A DNA stretch of 58,200 bases from Hondaea fermentalgiana (GCA_014084085.1 NPFB01000030.1:325-58524), one strand, 5' to 3'; positions 18,901 to 29,512 are shown, counted from the stretch's first letter. The notes: generated from the sequence alone by a model not told the origin. Translations and numbers: made by a program.

Positions 18901-21900
18901 CGTGCTGCCATGGTTTTGCTAGCTGGGCGCATGGTTCAACTTGAGGAGCGTATCGATCTTGCCGCCACGATTCGCGAGCGCGCGGGCGGGCGCGGTGACC
19001 AAGCTGCCCGGATCATCGAGGTGAACAAGTTACGACGACAAAAGCAATTTGGCATCGTGCTTCGGTCCATTATGCCTGTCACGCACGTGGCCTCGTTCAA
19101 GCTTGGCGAGAATGAGGTATACAAGGTCAGCCGCGAGGCAAATGCGAGTGTGCTGGACGCCATTGTCTCGGTCATCATGGGCAGCGCAGCGCAATGGGAG
19201 GGCGTTGACGACTTTGTTCCGCACGACGATACCATGGAGCTGGCTGTTCCAGATGCATTGCCTGTGCTCGGTGGAATGCTTGCCGCACTGAGCAAGGCCG
19301 ACGAGGAGACCAAGTCGATTGCCGCACGAGAGATTCTTCTCAAGCTGAGCCTTGTTATGAAGGCCAGTTACGCTGCGCGCGAGCAAGTCACCTCGCTGCC
19401 TCGTTGGCAAACGTGGTTGATCCCTGTCATGCTCTTGCAAGACAAGAGCCTCAATCACGAGGATGACAACAGTGCCGACTACCTTTTGGCGGAAGTTTCA
19501 ATCGACCTACTTTGCACACTGATGGAGCACGAGACGCAGCGGCCGGACGATAGCAAGGCAGAAGCGAGCAAATTGAACCGTGTGCAGTATGGATGGGCGG
19601 CCTGGCAAGGTCTCGCCGAGAGCGCCATGCGCATTCTCAAGGAGAAAGAGCGCAGCCTTATTGCTGATCACTTGCAAGAAGCCAAGTCACGATCTGATCC
19701 GAGCGCGCGCTCGCTTGTTCCAGAGTACAATTCTGTGGCGGAGCTGCGGGCCACGGAAAAGACCTCTCGCGTGCTTCGCCAAACACTCGAGCGCGTCTGG
19801 GAGCGCCTTGTCGTCCGACTTCAGGCTGGCGGCCTTCATGGCGATGCGGTGCGCAACTTTACTTTTACGATTGCCATGTCAGAGGAGATTCTACTCACGG
19901 GACTCAACCTTTTACGCCTCTGCCCATTGAGTCCTGGCGGTATGATTGGGTCTTCATCAGCCTCAACCTTTGTCTGCGCGCCCCAGTCCAACACGGCAGC
20001 CCCGCTATCGTGTAGCGCGCGATGCGTGATTGACGGTCGACACGACACGAAGTGGGTCGACGTGGCACGTACCATCGACGACGACGGAGCATCGGGTGAC
20101 GATTTGCCAACCACGCAGTCCTGGATCCAGTACAAGTACCCGAGTTTTTCGTTCCAAGATCCCAAAGAACGCATCGCTCGTACGCGCCATCGTGTGGTGT
20201 TTTACAGCGTACGGTCGGCCTTCGATATGGCCGAACTCGATCCTTCGGGCTGGACGTTGTTTGGGCGAAATTCTATCCTCATGGAAGGAGAGCAGGGCGG
20301 CTGGACCGTTCTGGACCGTCGCTCAGAGGTGCGTTTCGCCACTCGTTACCAGCAGATCAATTGTTGGGTACAGAACACTGGATTTTTTGAGGAGTACCGC
20401 GTCGTCTTTGATCCGCCTGCACGTCGAGGTAAAATTTTGCGCCAGCAGGACGGTCAAAAAGCCTTTGTGAAACTGCACCTTGGCGAGCTTTCCCTCTTTG
20501 AGTGTGATGTCGATTCGTGGCACTTTGATTTGGCCACCACGCGTCGGGACGAAGGAACGGAGACTATCATTGACGCCCACCTGCAAGAAAGAGCTCTTGT
20601 TGCTGCGGCGATTCAAGAAAACAACGGCGAGCTCCTGCGCTTTGTTCGCCTGGCGCTACAGACGATTAAGTTTATTCGATCCGGGAGCGCGCACGGGAGC
20701 ACGCCGCGCATGAATCGAAGACAATATCGTCAGAACGATGAATCTGAGGCGAAGGCGCAGGTGCACGATATGCCAAAGCGTGCAATGATCCGCTGTTTGG
20801 GCCACTTTTTGCGCAACGCTGCCGTCTTGCCACTCGCTATCATTGAAGAGACGATCTCGCTGGTTCGATCTTTTCTCGCAGACGACCTTGCCACCGAGGT
20901 GCAGGGAAATCGGACTCTCATTCTGGTTCTCATTCACTGCATCCATAACGGTCTATGCCACCTGCAGGCCCTGCAGAACGGGTCATCGTCTAGCAGCAGC
21001 AGCAGCAGCAGCAGCAGCAATAGCAGCGAGGATGCAACGAAATTGGCGGCCGAAAAGGTCGACGCTCTTTTTGCTCTCCTCGACTCTGCCGTGTCCGTGC
21101 ATCCAGGCAATTTATTGAGCGATGATCGCCAGCAGGGGCATCAGATTGAGGCACCAGAGAGCATTGATGCCTTTTTGCAGGAGTGGAGTGATGTCTGGGC
21201 GCTTCCGGTCCAACGTGCGCTGCAGCGAGAGCTTGAGGCGGAGGCACTTCACAGGCACACATCCTTTCGCGTCGAGCGGAGTTCCAGCACCGCCATGGCG
21301 CGGCGCGCGAATCCTGTCGAGGTGGCCGCCTATGGCGCTGGACGCGACAAGCGGCCTGTGGGTCTGCCCCGAACAACACGGAAGCGGCTGAGTCTCTTGG
21401 ACAAGTCCGAGGAGGAGCGCATCTACACGAACCAAATTGTCCGCGTCACTGTGCGTTTGCAGGCAGAACATCAATGGCGCAAGCTTGCCGAGCGGTACGA
21501 GATTTCCCAAATTGTGCATCGGGGTCTCGATTCCAGCCCTCATCACCGACTCTTTCGAACGAGTCCTTTTGTGGAACCTTCTCTTCGCGTGCGCACACGA
21601 CTTTTGCGAAATCCTGGCGGAAATCCACACTATGGCGCCGCCTCTGGCGTCAAGGATCGTATTCAGCGTCAGCGCGCGAAAGAGGCAGAAGCCAGAAGTC
21701 TTGGTGACGGTGAGGAAGCGCATGAGAAGGACGACAAGAGAGAGGCCGAATCGGCAGAGAATGGGCCGGAGAATAGTGGTCTCTCGAACGAAAGTAATAT
21801 CGCAGGAGGAGAAGCTGGAGCTCCTGGTCAAGATACAGAAGTCGACAATATAGAAGAGACGATGCTGAAACGAGCGGATACAGCTCATGAAGAGCTTGGC

Positions 21901-24900
21901 ATTCAAAGTTCAACGTCATGGGAAAATATTGGCGCAAAGCTCTCCAAGCAAATTAATATTACCGATACCTCGCTGATGACGCGCCAAGATGACGAAGATG
22001 ACATCGAAGGGGAGGACGCCGAAAAGGAAAAGGAAGCAGCGCAGCAGAAGACGACCACGTCGGGCAGTAAAGCTGCCTCCACTGCCGCCGCAGCAAGAGG
22101 AGGTGAAGTCCTGAGCAAGAATAAAAACCAGGCATCAATGAGCGATCCGAACACCGCGGACAGCGATGATGCACCAGGACCTGGAGCGTCGGAGGACGGC
22201 AGTGAAGAGGCCCGGGCGCCTGGAAGCAAGGACGCACATGAAGGCAGCGCAAATACGTCTTCTGGAGGCATCGTCTTGGACCAGCGATCGATGGTGAAAA
22301 AGGTCAAGCGTCCGCCCTCCGTGGTAACTTCTGTTTTGCAAAAGTCTGCAGCAGCACAGGGAGCCCTCGAGGATACAGGCCCCAGTGGTCCGCACGAAGA
22401 CGCGGGGGAGACAGCAGGAAGCTTGGCAACGCTGTCACCTACAACGCCTCCGACAACACCGGCGCCGCTTGAAAGTCAACGCAAGCTCACAATGGAAGAA
22501 TGGGTGAATCGGAGCCCTGACCCCATTCGCGGCGAAAGCATGGAGCCATGGCCGCCGCAGCACGAGCAGATTTTCAGCGCGTCGCGGTGCTCCTGGGTAC
22601 GTCCCGAGTTCGAGGTCCCTGGCCGCTTGCTCGTGACGCAAGAAGCGATGTACTTCGACCCGGATCCCCCGAATGCCGCCAAGCTCTTTTTGATGCGAGC
22701 AAGTGGTGCCGACGACGAGGATCCGCAGCAAGCCAAGGACCGGGAACTCGAGCTTGCAAGCATCAAACGATGTCAAGAGGAACTTCCCGAACACCTCTTT
22801 GAGCACCAATTGAGCGCATGGCGGCGATTTGAGCTCCGCAAGCAAAAACAGCGGCATCGCAAGGTGTGGCGACTGCGTGACTTGGATTGTATCCTCATGC
22901 GACGGTTTAAAATGCGGGACAGCGCGATGGAGATATTTGTGCAGGGGCAGGCGAACGAGTCATTCTTTTTCAACTTTGAGCCCCGACTCGCGTGCACGAT
23001 CATTGAAAACGTAGATGGGAGCGGCCTGGATGTGCGAGAAAAGATCATTCATGGGGGACCCAAAGAACGGCACAACGTGGTGCACCACGTGCTCAGCGTT
23101 CTTCCAAGCGAGGTCCGTCGGCGCTCGCAGCGACCGGGTGAGCCGACCCGGCGCTTGGTGGATCAATACACGGAACGGTGGCAGCGACGCGAGATTTCCA
23201 ACTTTGAGTACCTCGTGCGGCTGAACATCTTTGCCGGACGATCGATCAATGACTTGACGCAGTACCCAGTCTTTCCCTGGGTTTTGAGTGACTATGAGTC
23301 GGAAGAGTTGAATTTGCAGGACCCAGCGGTGTACCGCGATTTGAGCAAGCCCATGGGGGCCTTGACAGAAGACCGTCTCATGGAAGCGCGCGAGCGTTAC
23401 CATACCTTTGACGACCCGAATACGCCCAAGTTCCATTACGGTTCCCACTACTCGACGATGGCTGGTGTCGTGCTGTACTTTTTGGTCCGCACGGAACCTT
23501 TTACGTCATTGCACATCACGATGCAAGATGGTCATTTCGACATTCCAGACCGTCTCTTTGGGTCCGTACCAGGCACGTGGCGCATGTGCACAACAGCCAT
23601 GTCAGAGGTGAAGGAGCTGACGCCTGAGTTCTATTGCATGCCTGAGTTTCTGACGAATCATAATCAGTTCGACCTCGGCACGCTGCAGGACGGGACCAAG
23701 GTGGGAGACGTAGAGTTGCCCCCGTGGGCAAAGGGCTCTCCTCATCGATTCATCACCAAAATGCGCATGGCTCTGGAGAGCGAATATGTTTCGCGGAATT
23801 TGCATCATTGGGTCGATCTCATTTTTGGTCACAAGGCTCGCTTACCCGACGCTGTGGAAGCCGACAACGTGTTCTACTATCTGACTTACCCTGGTGCTGT
23901 GGACCTTGACAGCATCGATGACCCGGCCATGCGGCTTGCTACCGAACTTCAGGTCAAGCACTTTGGTCAGTGCCCCGAGCAAATTTTTACTCGACCGCAT
24001 CCCACGCGAGGAGGGCCCACACGGCCACCGTTTCCGTTGAGCGTGGCAATGTCCGGGACCTTTGCGTCGGATCGCTTCAACGCGGACGGCCGCAACACCT
24101 CGTGCGTGAGCTCGGAAAGTGGCGCGGTTTGCGCTGTGCATTTGCTGGAGGGGCGCATCATGGTCGTGCACGACTCGGGCGACATGTGCAGTTTTGTGTG
24201 GGGCCGTTCGGAGCTTGCGAATCGACGCGACAGCGAGTCGACCGTAGACGAGGAGGAGTATCTCTCCGAGTCGGATGCGCCGCTCGAGGGGCGACGACGA
24301 AACGTGAGTTCGAGTGGGTCGTCTCGACCATTTATCGTACTTCCTGCTCCCGAGGCGTTCGAGACGCAGAACGAGGCAGAAAAGGAGCTCTTTTGCCCTC
24401 CCGTGCACCATCTTCCGGTGACTTCCGTACGAAGGCAACTGCGATGGGCGCCGTCCGCGCCGTCAACGTCGAGCATGAGCGCCAAGTCTGGAGCGGCAAA
24501 GCCTGCGCAGGTTGTAGTGGGCCGCGACGTTGTCCTGGCAAGTCGTGCGGACGGGCGTGTGCTCGCGCATGCGGGTCAGGGCATCGGGGCTGTCGAGGTG
24601 TACTTTATCGACGCAGACTCGGGGTACTTTCGCGCATGGAGCGCGACGCTGTTTGCACACACGGACGATGTGACCGCGCTCGCGTTAAGCTCGAGTTCGC
24701 TGGTGAGTGGGGCTGCGGACGGATCGCTGCGCGTGTGGGCTTTGCGCGAGTCCGCAGGGCCGCTTAACAACAGCGTGTGGGGCGTCGCCAACGCGCCTCG
24801 ACTGAGTTTGTCGGGCCACGCGGCTGCGATTGACGCATTGGCTGTCTCAGACCGCCAGCAGGTGGTCGTGTCGGCCTCTGAGAATATGTGCTTGGTGCAT

Positions 24901-25545
24901 TCCATCTTCAATGGACAACTCCTGGGCAAGTGCGAGCAGGCGTCGAAGGAGAGACCGACGCTGGTGCGTATCTCGGACATGTCGGGTCGTATTGTTGTGT
25001 TTGCACAGGCCACTCGCACGATGTACCTTTACTCGACGAGTCGGATCGCGGCGCCGCTGGCAGCAGTGCAGACAGAAGGTATAGTCCGCGATCTGCTTCT
25101 CTCGCGGCAAAATCTCGGGTTACGATCTGCAGAGCTTGTCCTGAGCGTGGGCGAGGGAAAGAGCGGCCAAGAGGTGGTTGCGCGCTCGTGCGATGATGAT
25201 CTTTGCGTCAAGGGTATCTTTGACGTGTGGCCAGAGGAGGAGACGGCGTCTCCGCTCATGACTCTGGGTTTGGATCCCACGGAGGAAGCATTGGCGGTGG
25301 GCGCCGCGGATGGTTCGATTTGCGTTTTCCCCCTGCCGAACTTTGTCTCATCAGGGCCGGATGCGAAGATTGCGATGGTTGGTGCGATGGACGTGAATGC
25401 ACGAATCCAGCATGCACGGAATGCCGTGATGACGAAGATTGACTCGGCACGTGTGCTGGCAACGGCGCGTGGGGTGGCGACTGAGGCTGCAGGTGTCGCA
25501 ACAAAGATTGGCAAGGGGTTCTTGAGCGTCTTTGGTGGCAAGTAA
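15937..25545 (+). CDS. Giant BEACH domain / WD40 protein (neurobeachin-LRBA-like)
   Basis: 3202 residues in a single exon. The family works as large scaffolds in vesicle trafficking, autophagy and membrane fission. Domains by approximate residue: concanavalin A-like fold 113-230 (YTFSGWFWFEE, later YIDGVLRHEG); armadillo-like helical region to about 1650; poly-Ser 1685-1697; disordered acidic stretch about 1900-2180; PH-BEACH domain 2209-2360 (WVRPEFEVPGRLLVTQEAMY); BEACH domain 2408-2690 with hallmark NFEYLVRLNIFAGRSIND, YPVFPWVL, YGSHYSTMAGV and PEFYCMPEFL; WD40 repeats 2700-3165. The start at 15937 is the first ATG in the frame. The order ConA, PH, BEACH, WD40 fits the neurobeachin/LRBA class rather than the FAN or WDR81 types. 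The exact orthologue cannot be fixed by eye. Confidence 0.93.
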   Translation: MASSTAQEQDAQESECELANVLEQVRDGRIPSEDAALRISSAKASPQGIGALMEFVVQEPNEKARCAALDGLAQMLAASSRGQFSAGETSFVFPDAYLCCSMDSQDALSVPPLKLSALRGYTFSGWFWFEEATSKEHMNHQRVLYRFLTTHGYGSWCMVDLEASTIEVRTRSHGELGWQRASFTVKPGVLQPRQWIHISVAHSQPYLVGPILSVYIDGVLRHEGQLAYPKLEEHATENFIGQGLGGRFARPTLFEGAASSQQALELFVGASRMRVAVPLPRASERTLDRSPRSPSGPENMEVNNNEIYIRRQFSLARAGHLTTEAVAEIRANLLNLVKLAPRALHDASSTSSGANRWRSLGDENADDPVSRHEFQQRLKLHKQHQYEDLIVVFHYDARTCIGGALEDEEMTPNHWKAVRVGGVLETVHVNGRRTSTHDREVFVEPQSLSFAKSLDGVSYGMPSRSMQVYARCLGSASVVFDLDISCSLECAGGVFPLLIALVNLVPLEVKVHAQLLATDGTAPATSSDSHVLVHLVRVLNEALFAREFYREDFSHLHGFALLGWVLHHLPRSYISEELAEALWDFVLRVGSVDISLRCEGLLYVLFDHQTWGGSPEATQRCWMRRMVEYVQKFPAEARIAVGVQTVLDILAIAEFPRAPPTDCIPAPPVDALQGNNDDGKEAALDEAPASPRATPRSNMGALSGLEGDFEEDSDDAATERGDDEEDEQGLGAQRPRQQSASPRDELNPDQVAPPWISPACVEDLVKVIRLFFSAPGYAEVEAPKSPGDVRSTASGPGADDEWDSAAVSTSPGPVSAEVQAIFNFASRMPTAHATTLLLDTFDYMLLPLLVTSRVWTSTETAIARATYDAIQASGGVDFLLALGSRSYETTIAPAAVASAAAANLAKEQAGDSPSLKRDHSFKILGRLKNRPPELQASIKPVDSFGSASKTQRGNEPPQDTAQGLGPPQVSQATRNGLLCSSNGVPDRTRAAMVLLAGRMVQLEERIDLAATIRERAGGRGDQAARIIEVNKLRRQKQFGIVLRSIMPVTHVASFKLGENEVYKVSREANASVLDAIVSVIMGSAAQWEGVDDFVPHDDTMELAVPDALPVLGGMLAALSKADEETKSIAAREILLKLSLVMKASYAAREQVTSLPRWQTWLIPVMLLQDKSLNHEDDNSADYLLAEVSIDLLCTLMEHETQRPDDSKAEASKLNRVQYGWAAWQGLAESAMRILKEKERSLIADHLQEAKSRSDPSARSLVPEYNSVAELRATEKTSRVLRQTLERVWERLVVRLQAGGLHGDAVRNFTFTIAMSEEILLTGLNLLRLCPLSPGGMIGSSSASTFVCAPQSNTAAPLSCSARCVIDGRHDTKWVDVARTIDDDGASGDDLPTTQSWIQYKYPSFSFQDPKERIARTRHRVVFYSVRSAFDMAELDPSGWTLFGRNSILMEGEQGGWTVLDRRSEVRFATRYQQINCWVQNTGFFEEYRVVFDPPARRGKILRQQDGQKAFVKLHLGELSLFECDVDSWHFDLATTRRDEGTETIIDAHLQERALVAAAIQENNGELLRFVRLALQTIKFIRSGSAHGSTPRMNRRQYRQNDESEAKAQVHDMPKRAMIRCLGHFLRNAAVLPLAIIEETISLVRSFLADDLATEVQGNRTLILVLIHCIHNGLCHLQALQNGSSSSSSSSSSSSNSSEDATKLAAEKVDALFALLDSAVSVHPGNLLSDDRQQGHQIEAPESIDAFLQEWSDVWALPVQRALQRELEAEALHRHTSFRVERSSSTAMARRANPVEVAAYGAGRDKRPVGLPRTTRKRLSLLDKSEEERIYTNQIVRVTVRLQAEHQWRKLAERYEISQIVHRGLDSSPHHRLFRTSPFVEPSLRVRTRLLRNPGGNPHYGAASGVKDRIQRQRAKEAEARSLGDGEEAHEKDDKREAESAENGPENSGLSNESNIAGGEAGAPGQDTEVDNIEETMLKRADTAHEELGIQSSTSWENIGAKLSKQINITDTSLMTRQDDEDDIEGEDAEKEKEAAQQKTTTSGSKAASTAAAARGGEVLSKNKNQASMSDPNTADSDDAPGPGASEDGSEEARAPGSKDAHEGSANTSSGGIVLDQRSMVKKVKRPPSVVTSVLQKSAAAQGALEDTGPSGPHEDAGETAGSLATLSPTTPPTTPAPLESQRKLTMEEWVNRSPDPIRGESMEPWPPQHEQIFSASRCSWVRPEFEVPGRLLVTQEAMYFDPDPPNAAKLFLMRASGADDEDPQQAKDRELELASIKRCQEELPEHLFEHQLSAWRRFELRKQKQRHRKVWRLRDLDCILMRRFKMRDSAMEIFVQGQANESFFFNFEPRLACTIIENVDGSGLDVREKIIHGGPKERHNVVHHVLSVLPSEVRRRSQRPGEPTRRLVDQYTERWQRREISNFEYLVRLNIFAGRSINDLTQYPVFPWVLSDYESEELNLQDPAVYRDLSKPMGALTEDRLMEARERYHTFDDPNTPKFHYGSHYSTMAGVVLYFLVRTEPFTSLHITMQDGHFDIPDRLFGSVPGTWRMCTTAMSEVKELTPEFYCMPEFLTNHNQFDLGTLQDGTKVGDVELPPWAKGSPHRFITKMRMALESEYVSRNLHHWVDLIFGHKARLPDAVEADNVFYYLTYPGAVDLDSIDDPAMRLATELQVKHFGQCPEQIFTRPHPTRGGPTRPPFPLSVAMSGTFASDRFNADGRNTSCVSSESGAVCAVHLLEGRIMVVHDSGDMCSFVWGRSELANRRDSESTVDEEEYLSESDAPLEGRRRNVSSSGSSRPFIVLPAPEAFETQNEAEKELFCPPVHHLPVTSVRRQLRWAPSAPSTSSMSAKSGAAKPAQVVVGRDVVLASRADGRVLAHAGQGIGAVEVYFIDADSGYFRAWSATLFAHTDDVTALALSSSSLVSGAADGSLRVWALRESAGPLNNSVWGVANAPRLSLSGHAAAIDALAVSDRQQVVVSASENMCLVHSIFNGQLLGKCEQASKERPTLVRISDMSGRIVVFAQATRTMYLYSTSRIAAPLAAVQTEGIVRDLLLSRQNLGLRSAELVLSVGEGKSGQEVVARSCDDDLCVKGIFDVWPEEETASPLMTLGLDPTEEALAVGAADGSICVFPLPNFVSSGPDAKIAMVGAMDVNARIQHARNAVMTKIDSARVLATARGVATEAAGVATKIGKGFLSVFGGK
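20993..21024 (+). repeat. In-frame (AGC)n poly-Ser tract in the BEACH gene
   Basis: About ten consecutive AGC codons followed by AAT and more AGC, read as Ser. This is a likely length-polymorphic site in an otherwise conserved helical region. Confidence 0.9.
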
Positions 25546-25989
25546 GTGGGTTTAAACGTGCCGTTTTTGTGGTTTTCAATATGCAAAGAAAGAGCACGAC
25601 AATCAATCACGGTTCTCGTGAGCCCAGCTGCTTGGAGTTTGTCTCCTTCACGGTACACTACCTCTACTGTATAAGAGATGGACAGACTTTAGCATCATCA
25701 GCAGCAACCAAACAAGAGGAGAGAGAGGGAAGAGAAAGCAGAGACCTGGAAAGATAGATATACATCAAACGCTCCTGTATTCGTAAGTAACGTATCCCGT
25801 ATGGATGAAATGGATGATTGATTTAGTAGTAGTGTGCGTGCTTGCTGAGGCGATGAAAAGGAAAAAATTGAAGGAGAACGATAGCGAGCAAGCAAGCATA
25901 GAGAAAAAAGCAAGCTGAAGTGAATGGTCGCAGAGAGACATGAGAGAAACAGGGTTAACGAAGAAGCCATTCGGCAGCAGCGTCGATCC
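25546..25989. other. Convergent spacer (3' ends of BEACH and HMG-box genes)
   Basis: 444 bp, AT-richer than the flanking genes, with GA-rich stretches near 25715-25745. No gene is seen. It presumably contains both 3' UTRs. Confidence 0.8.
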
Positions 25990-26994
25990 TTACTGCATGA
26001 AGGGCTTCTTCTTATGCTTTCCCCTCTTTTTCCTTCCCTTTTGGTCGTCATCGCTGTCACCCTCCTCTTCCTCTTCATCGACAACGGGAACACCAAAGGC
26101 GGCGGCGTGGGGATGGACATCCTTCATGGGGGAATGCATGTCCATCATGTAGTGAGAAGTAGGGGCCGGGAGCGGTTGCTGGGCGTGAGCCTGCGCGTGC
26201 GCTTGCGCGTAGGCCTGTTCCTTACGCTCCTTGAAAGTCTTGGAATCTTGCATGAACTTGGCTTTGAGGTTGTCGTACAGCTGGACGTAGCGCTGCTTTT
26301 CCTCCTCATGGACGTCTTCGCGCCAGATAGCCGCAGCGACGCGAGTGATATCCTTGAGGAGGACGTCCGGGATATGTTGCTTGATGAAGGGCACCATGCG
26401 GTTGCGGGCGTCATCCATGAAGAGAAAGTAGGTTGTTTTCGGTTTTCTGTGCGTGGTCAAATCATCGTTCGTTCACGGTTGTTTAACGAGCCGACGGACG
26501 AGCGCGCGCGCGCATGTTTCGGGCGAACACGAGGTTCAGTTAGTGCGCCGCATTCCTTCCTTCCGGTGTCCCTCGCCCCTCCCTTTTCCTTCCCTTTCCC
26601 CTTCCTTTCCCTATCATTTTCCAAAGGTTTGGATTGCTTGGAATGGAATCTTTTCTTCTTCTTCTTCTTTTTTTCCCTCCCCCACTCTTTCCTTCGCAAG
26701 GATGGGCACTTACTTTGGCGCGTTGGGATCCTTGCGCGCGCGCCGGCGTTTCTTCCCGACGGTGTCGTTGTCGTCCATGGACTTGAGCTTGGCGCTCTCC
26801 GGGACGGGCAGGCCGAGCTCCTCATGCGCGCGCACGTTGTACTTGTGCACGAGCGTCTCGAGCTCGTTGAAAAAGTCGGCCATGACCCTGCTCGTCGGCG
26901 GCAGCGGGGGCGGCAAGGCCATTCTGGGCTCCACGGGCTCCCCGGTCTCCGTCACCGGGTGCGGAGTTGAAGCGAGCGGCGCGTCCAGGAGCAT
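25990..26994 (-). CDS. HMG-box protein, two exons, 5' end uncertain beside assembly gap
   Basis: Exons 26714-26994 and 25990-26446 join across a 267-bp intron to give 245 residues. The splice junction falls exactly in the classical start of an HMG box: exon 1 ends in KDPNAPK and exon 2 continues KPKTTYFLFMDDARN, followed by the expected helix motifs (WREDVHEEEKQRY, then YDNLKAKF). The box spans about residues 87-165. After it come an Ala/Gln/His linker, an acidic run (DEEEEEGDSDDD) and a basic tail (KGRKKRGKHKKK), as in HMGB-type chromatin proteins that bend DNA without strong sequence preference. The ATG at 26994 is the first before the N gap. The frame is open up to the gap at 27008, so an upstream exon is possible. 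A TTCAG acceptor-like site sits just before the ATG. Confidence 0.85.
26447..26713 (-). other. Spliceosomal intron of the HMG-box gene
   Basis: Donor GTAAGT and acceptor CACAG on the minus strand, 267 bp, phase 2. Splicing restores the HMG-box N-terminus. Confidence 0.85.
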
Positions 26995-27008
26995 GAACTG
27001 AACAGCAC

Positions 27009-27108
27009 NNNNNNNNNNNNNNNNNNNNNNNNNNNNNNNNNNNNNNNNNNNNNNNNNNNNNNNNNNNNNNNNNNNNNNNNNNNNNNNNNNNNNNNNNNNN
27101 NNNNNNNN
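27009..27108. other. Assembly gap (100 N)
   Basis: Exactly 100 N, the conventional length for a gap of unknown size, bordered on the right by a CAAG tetranucleotide repeat. Real sequence, possibly including the 5' end of the HMG-box gene, is missing. Confidence 0.98.

Positions 27109-27160
<52 letters not shown>
27109..27160. repeat. (CAAG)n microsatellite at gap edge
   Basis: Thirteen uninterrupted CAAG units directly adjoin the N gap. The repeat probably extends into the gap and caused it. Confidence 0.95.
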
Positions 27161-27161
<1 letters not shown>

Positions 27162-29395
27162 GACTCGCGGAGGCCAACGAGCCCGAACTTGGTTTCAAGT
27201 GTATCGCCTGGTCTCTTGCCACGGCAATTGCGTCCGAAAGGAAAGCAAGCAGGACGAGAAATGGATTGACCTTCAACGGCTCTGCCTTTCATGTGCATCG
27301 TCTTTTATTTCTCCTACGCTTGCCGGTTTCGCATTCCTGCTTTTACCTAAACTTTTCGTTTCTGATGGAGGCTTCGTCTGACTTTGCGGGGACTCGCACG
27401 AATTCACGTCGAGCCTCGATTTAAACCTTACAATCGAAGGAGGAGCTAGCCAGGCAGAGCAGATGCCTTTGGAGACGAGCATCTCGGAGACCAGGCGGCC
27501 GGCCAGCTCGAGCGGTTGATTCTCTCTTCTCGCTGTCAATCAACGCCGCCGCCGGTCTCTGCACTGGCGCAGGACGGAGGGGACAGACCGCACCTCTCCC
27601 TCACGGTCTCGCGCTTTGACGCGCCATTATTCTCTACTCGAATTCCGGCACTTTTACTTTAAATGTTTTTATTATTATTTTTATTTTCATCGTCCACGTG
27701 CGCTCTCTCTGTCTGTTCTTAGTTTCACTTTCATGTCATTTTGCTCCACTGTGAGACACGCTTTTTTTTTTTTACTTTGTTCTGTTCTTGTTGCACGCTT
27801 CCGGCTCTCCGCGTCTCGCCAATTCAATTCATCAACGCAGACATCCGCGCCGCGCCGCGCCTCGCCTCGCCTCGCCGCGCCACACGGAGCCTGCCACTTC
27901 TTCGCGCGTCGCTTCGCTCGAGGACCGCCGCGCGCCGCGCAGTCCCGCGCCGCGCCGCACGTATCGCCGCCGCTTGCCAGTTCGCCAGCTCGCCACTTGT
28001 CCAAGCCGCGTACACCCCGTGCGAAGAACCAAGGCGAGACAACACTCGCTCTTTGATCTGCGTCGTCGTCTCCGGGGAACTTCTTCTGCATCAAGACTAC
28101 CGCGCAAGTTTGAGCATCGCGCGCGCGGAGCGGCGAAGCAGACGCGGAAGGGAGGGGGCGAGTCCTCACGCGAGTGGAGCGGAGTCTTCTCTTCTTCAAG
28201 TAGGTCACTCACTCGATAGATTTTCTTCTGTCATTTTATACGTACAAGAGGGACTCAACCGCAACCGCCGGCGCGCGCTCGCACGTCAATCATCCAAGCT
28301 CAGTCCGCGCGGCATCCGACTCGAGACCGACCTACTTACGAGCTGATCGCCGGCCGCAGCCCGCTCCCGCAAACTCGCTCCCGCAAACTCGCTCCGGGCG
28401 GCATCGGTATACTGCGCTAGCACAGCGCGAGGGGGGCGCAGCCGGTGCCGTCTGTCTTTCCATCTCTTCCCGGCCGGCCGCCTCGACTCGACTCCATTCC
28501 TTCGAGCCGACCCAGACGGCACCTTTCTCCTCCTCCCTTCGGCGCCCGCGTGCTTGCTTTGCGCGCCCAGATCCTCCTCGCGTCGCTTCGCTTCGCAGCG
28601 CATCGCGTCGCAGCGCAGCGCATTGCATCGCAGCGAGGTCGGCATCGCCGTCGCCATCGCGCGTGGCGGAGAAGGGAGCGAGCGGCACAACTGGGCTCGA
28701 GCGCTAGCCAGCCGGCCAAAGAAGCCAAGCTGCCGACAAGTCCAGCCAGGCGTGGGGGTATCTATCTACAGCTAGCTGGCTAGCTAGCTATCTATCCATC
28801 CATCCGGCCGTCTGATTCGCTCCCCGCCGCGACGTCCATCCCGGTCCCACGTAGGCCAGGCAGGCAGGCAGGCAGACCCGGTACGCGCAGTCGCCGTCGA
28901 GCCCGTCGGCGTCGTCGCCCGCGAGGGATTGATTTTTTTGTTCGCTTGCATAGCGCAGAAGCGAGCGGCGCTGTCCGCCCGACGAGGCGCCCTCGCTCCC
29001 TCCCTCCGTCTCCCGCGGAGACCGGCAGGCGCGCAGGCAGGCAGGCAGGCAGAGGCAGGCGCGCAGGCACGCGGGGACGCAGCTAGACCCGCTTCGGCAG
29101 AGCGAGCGGGCGAGCGCGAGGGGCGGGAGCCGGAGCCACGCACCGCGAGCGCAAACAAACTATCCATTCCACCGCGGCCCAGCCGTGCTCGAGCACACTC
29201 GCGGCAAACTCGCAGACCAGCCCAGCGCAGCGCAGCGCAGCGGTCCCTGCCCGTCGCGAGGTCCTTCGCGCGGCCGCTCTTCGGAGCGAGCGAGCTCGCT
29301 AGCCCAGCGAGGAGGCGTCCATCGAGGAGGCGTCCATCGAGGCGCCGCGGCGCGGCCGAAAGCAAAGCAAAGCAACGCAAAGCAAAGCAAACAAA

Positions 29396-29512
29396 CAAAA
29401 AGACAGGCGAGAAGAAAGAAAAAAACAAGAAAAAAAGAAAGAAAGAAAGAAAGAAAGGAAAAAACCGGAAGCAAGGAGGAGGAAGAAGTAGAAGGAAGGA
29501 AGGAAGCGCAAC
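29396..29512. repeat. Polypurine tract
   Basis: About 115 bp almost without pyrimidines on the plus strand, including (GAAA)n and (GGAA)n runs. It can in principle form triplex DNA. It lies about 650 bp upstream of the start of the 147-residue membrane protein. Confidence 0.85.
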
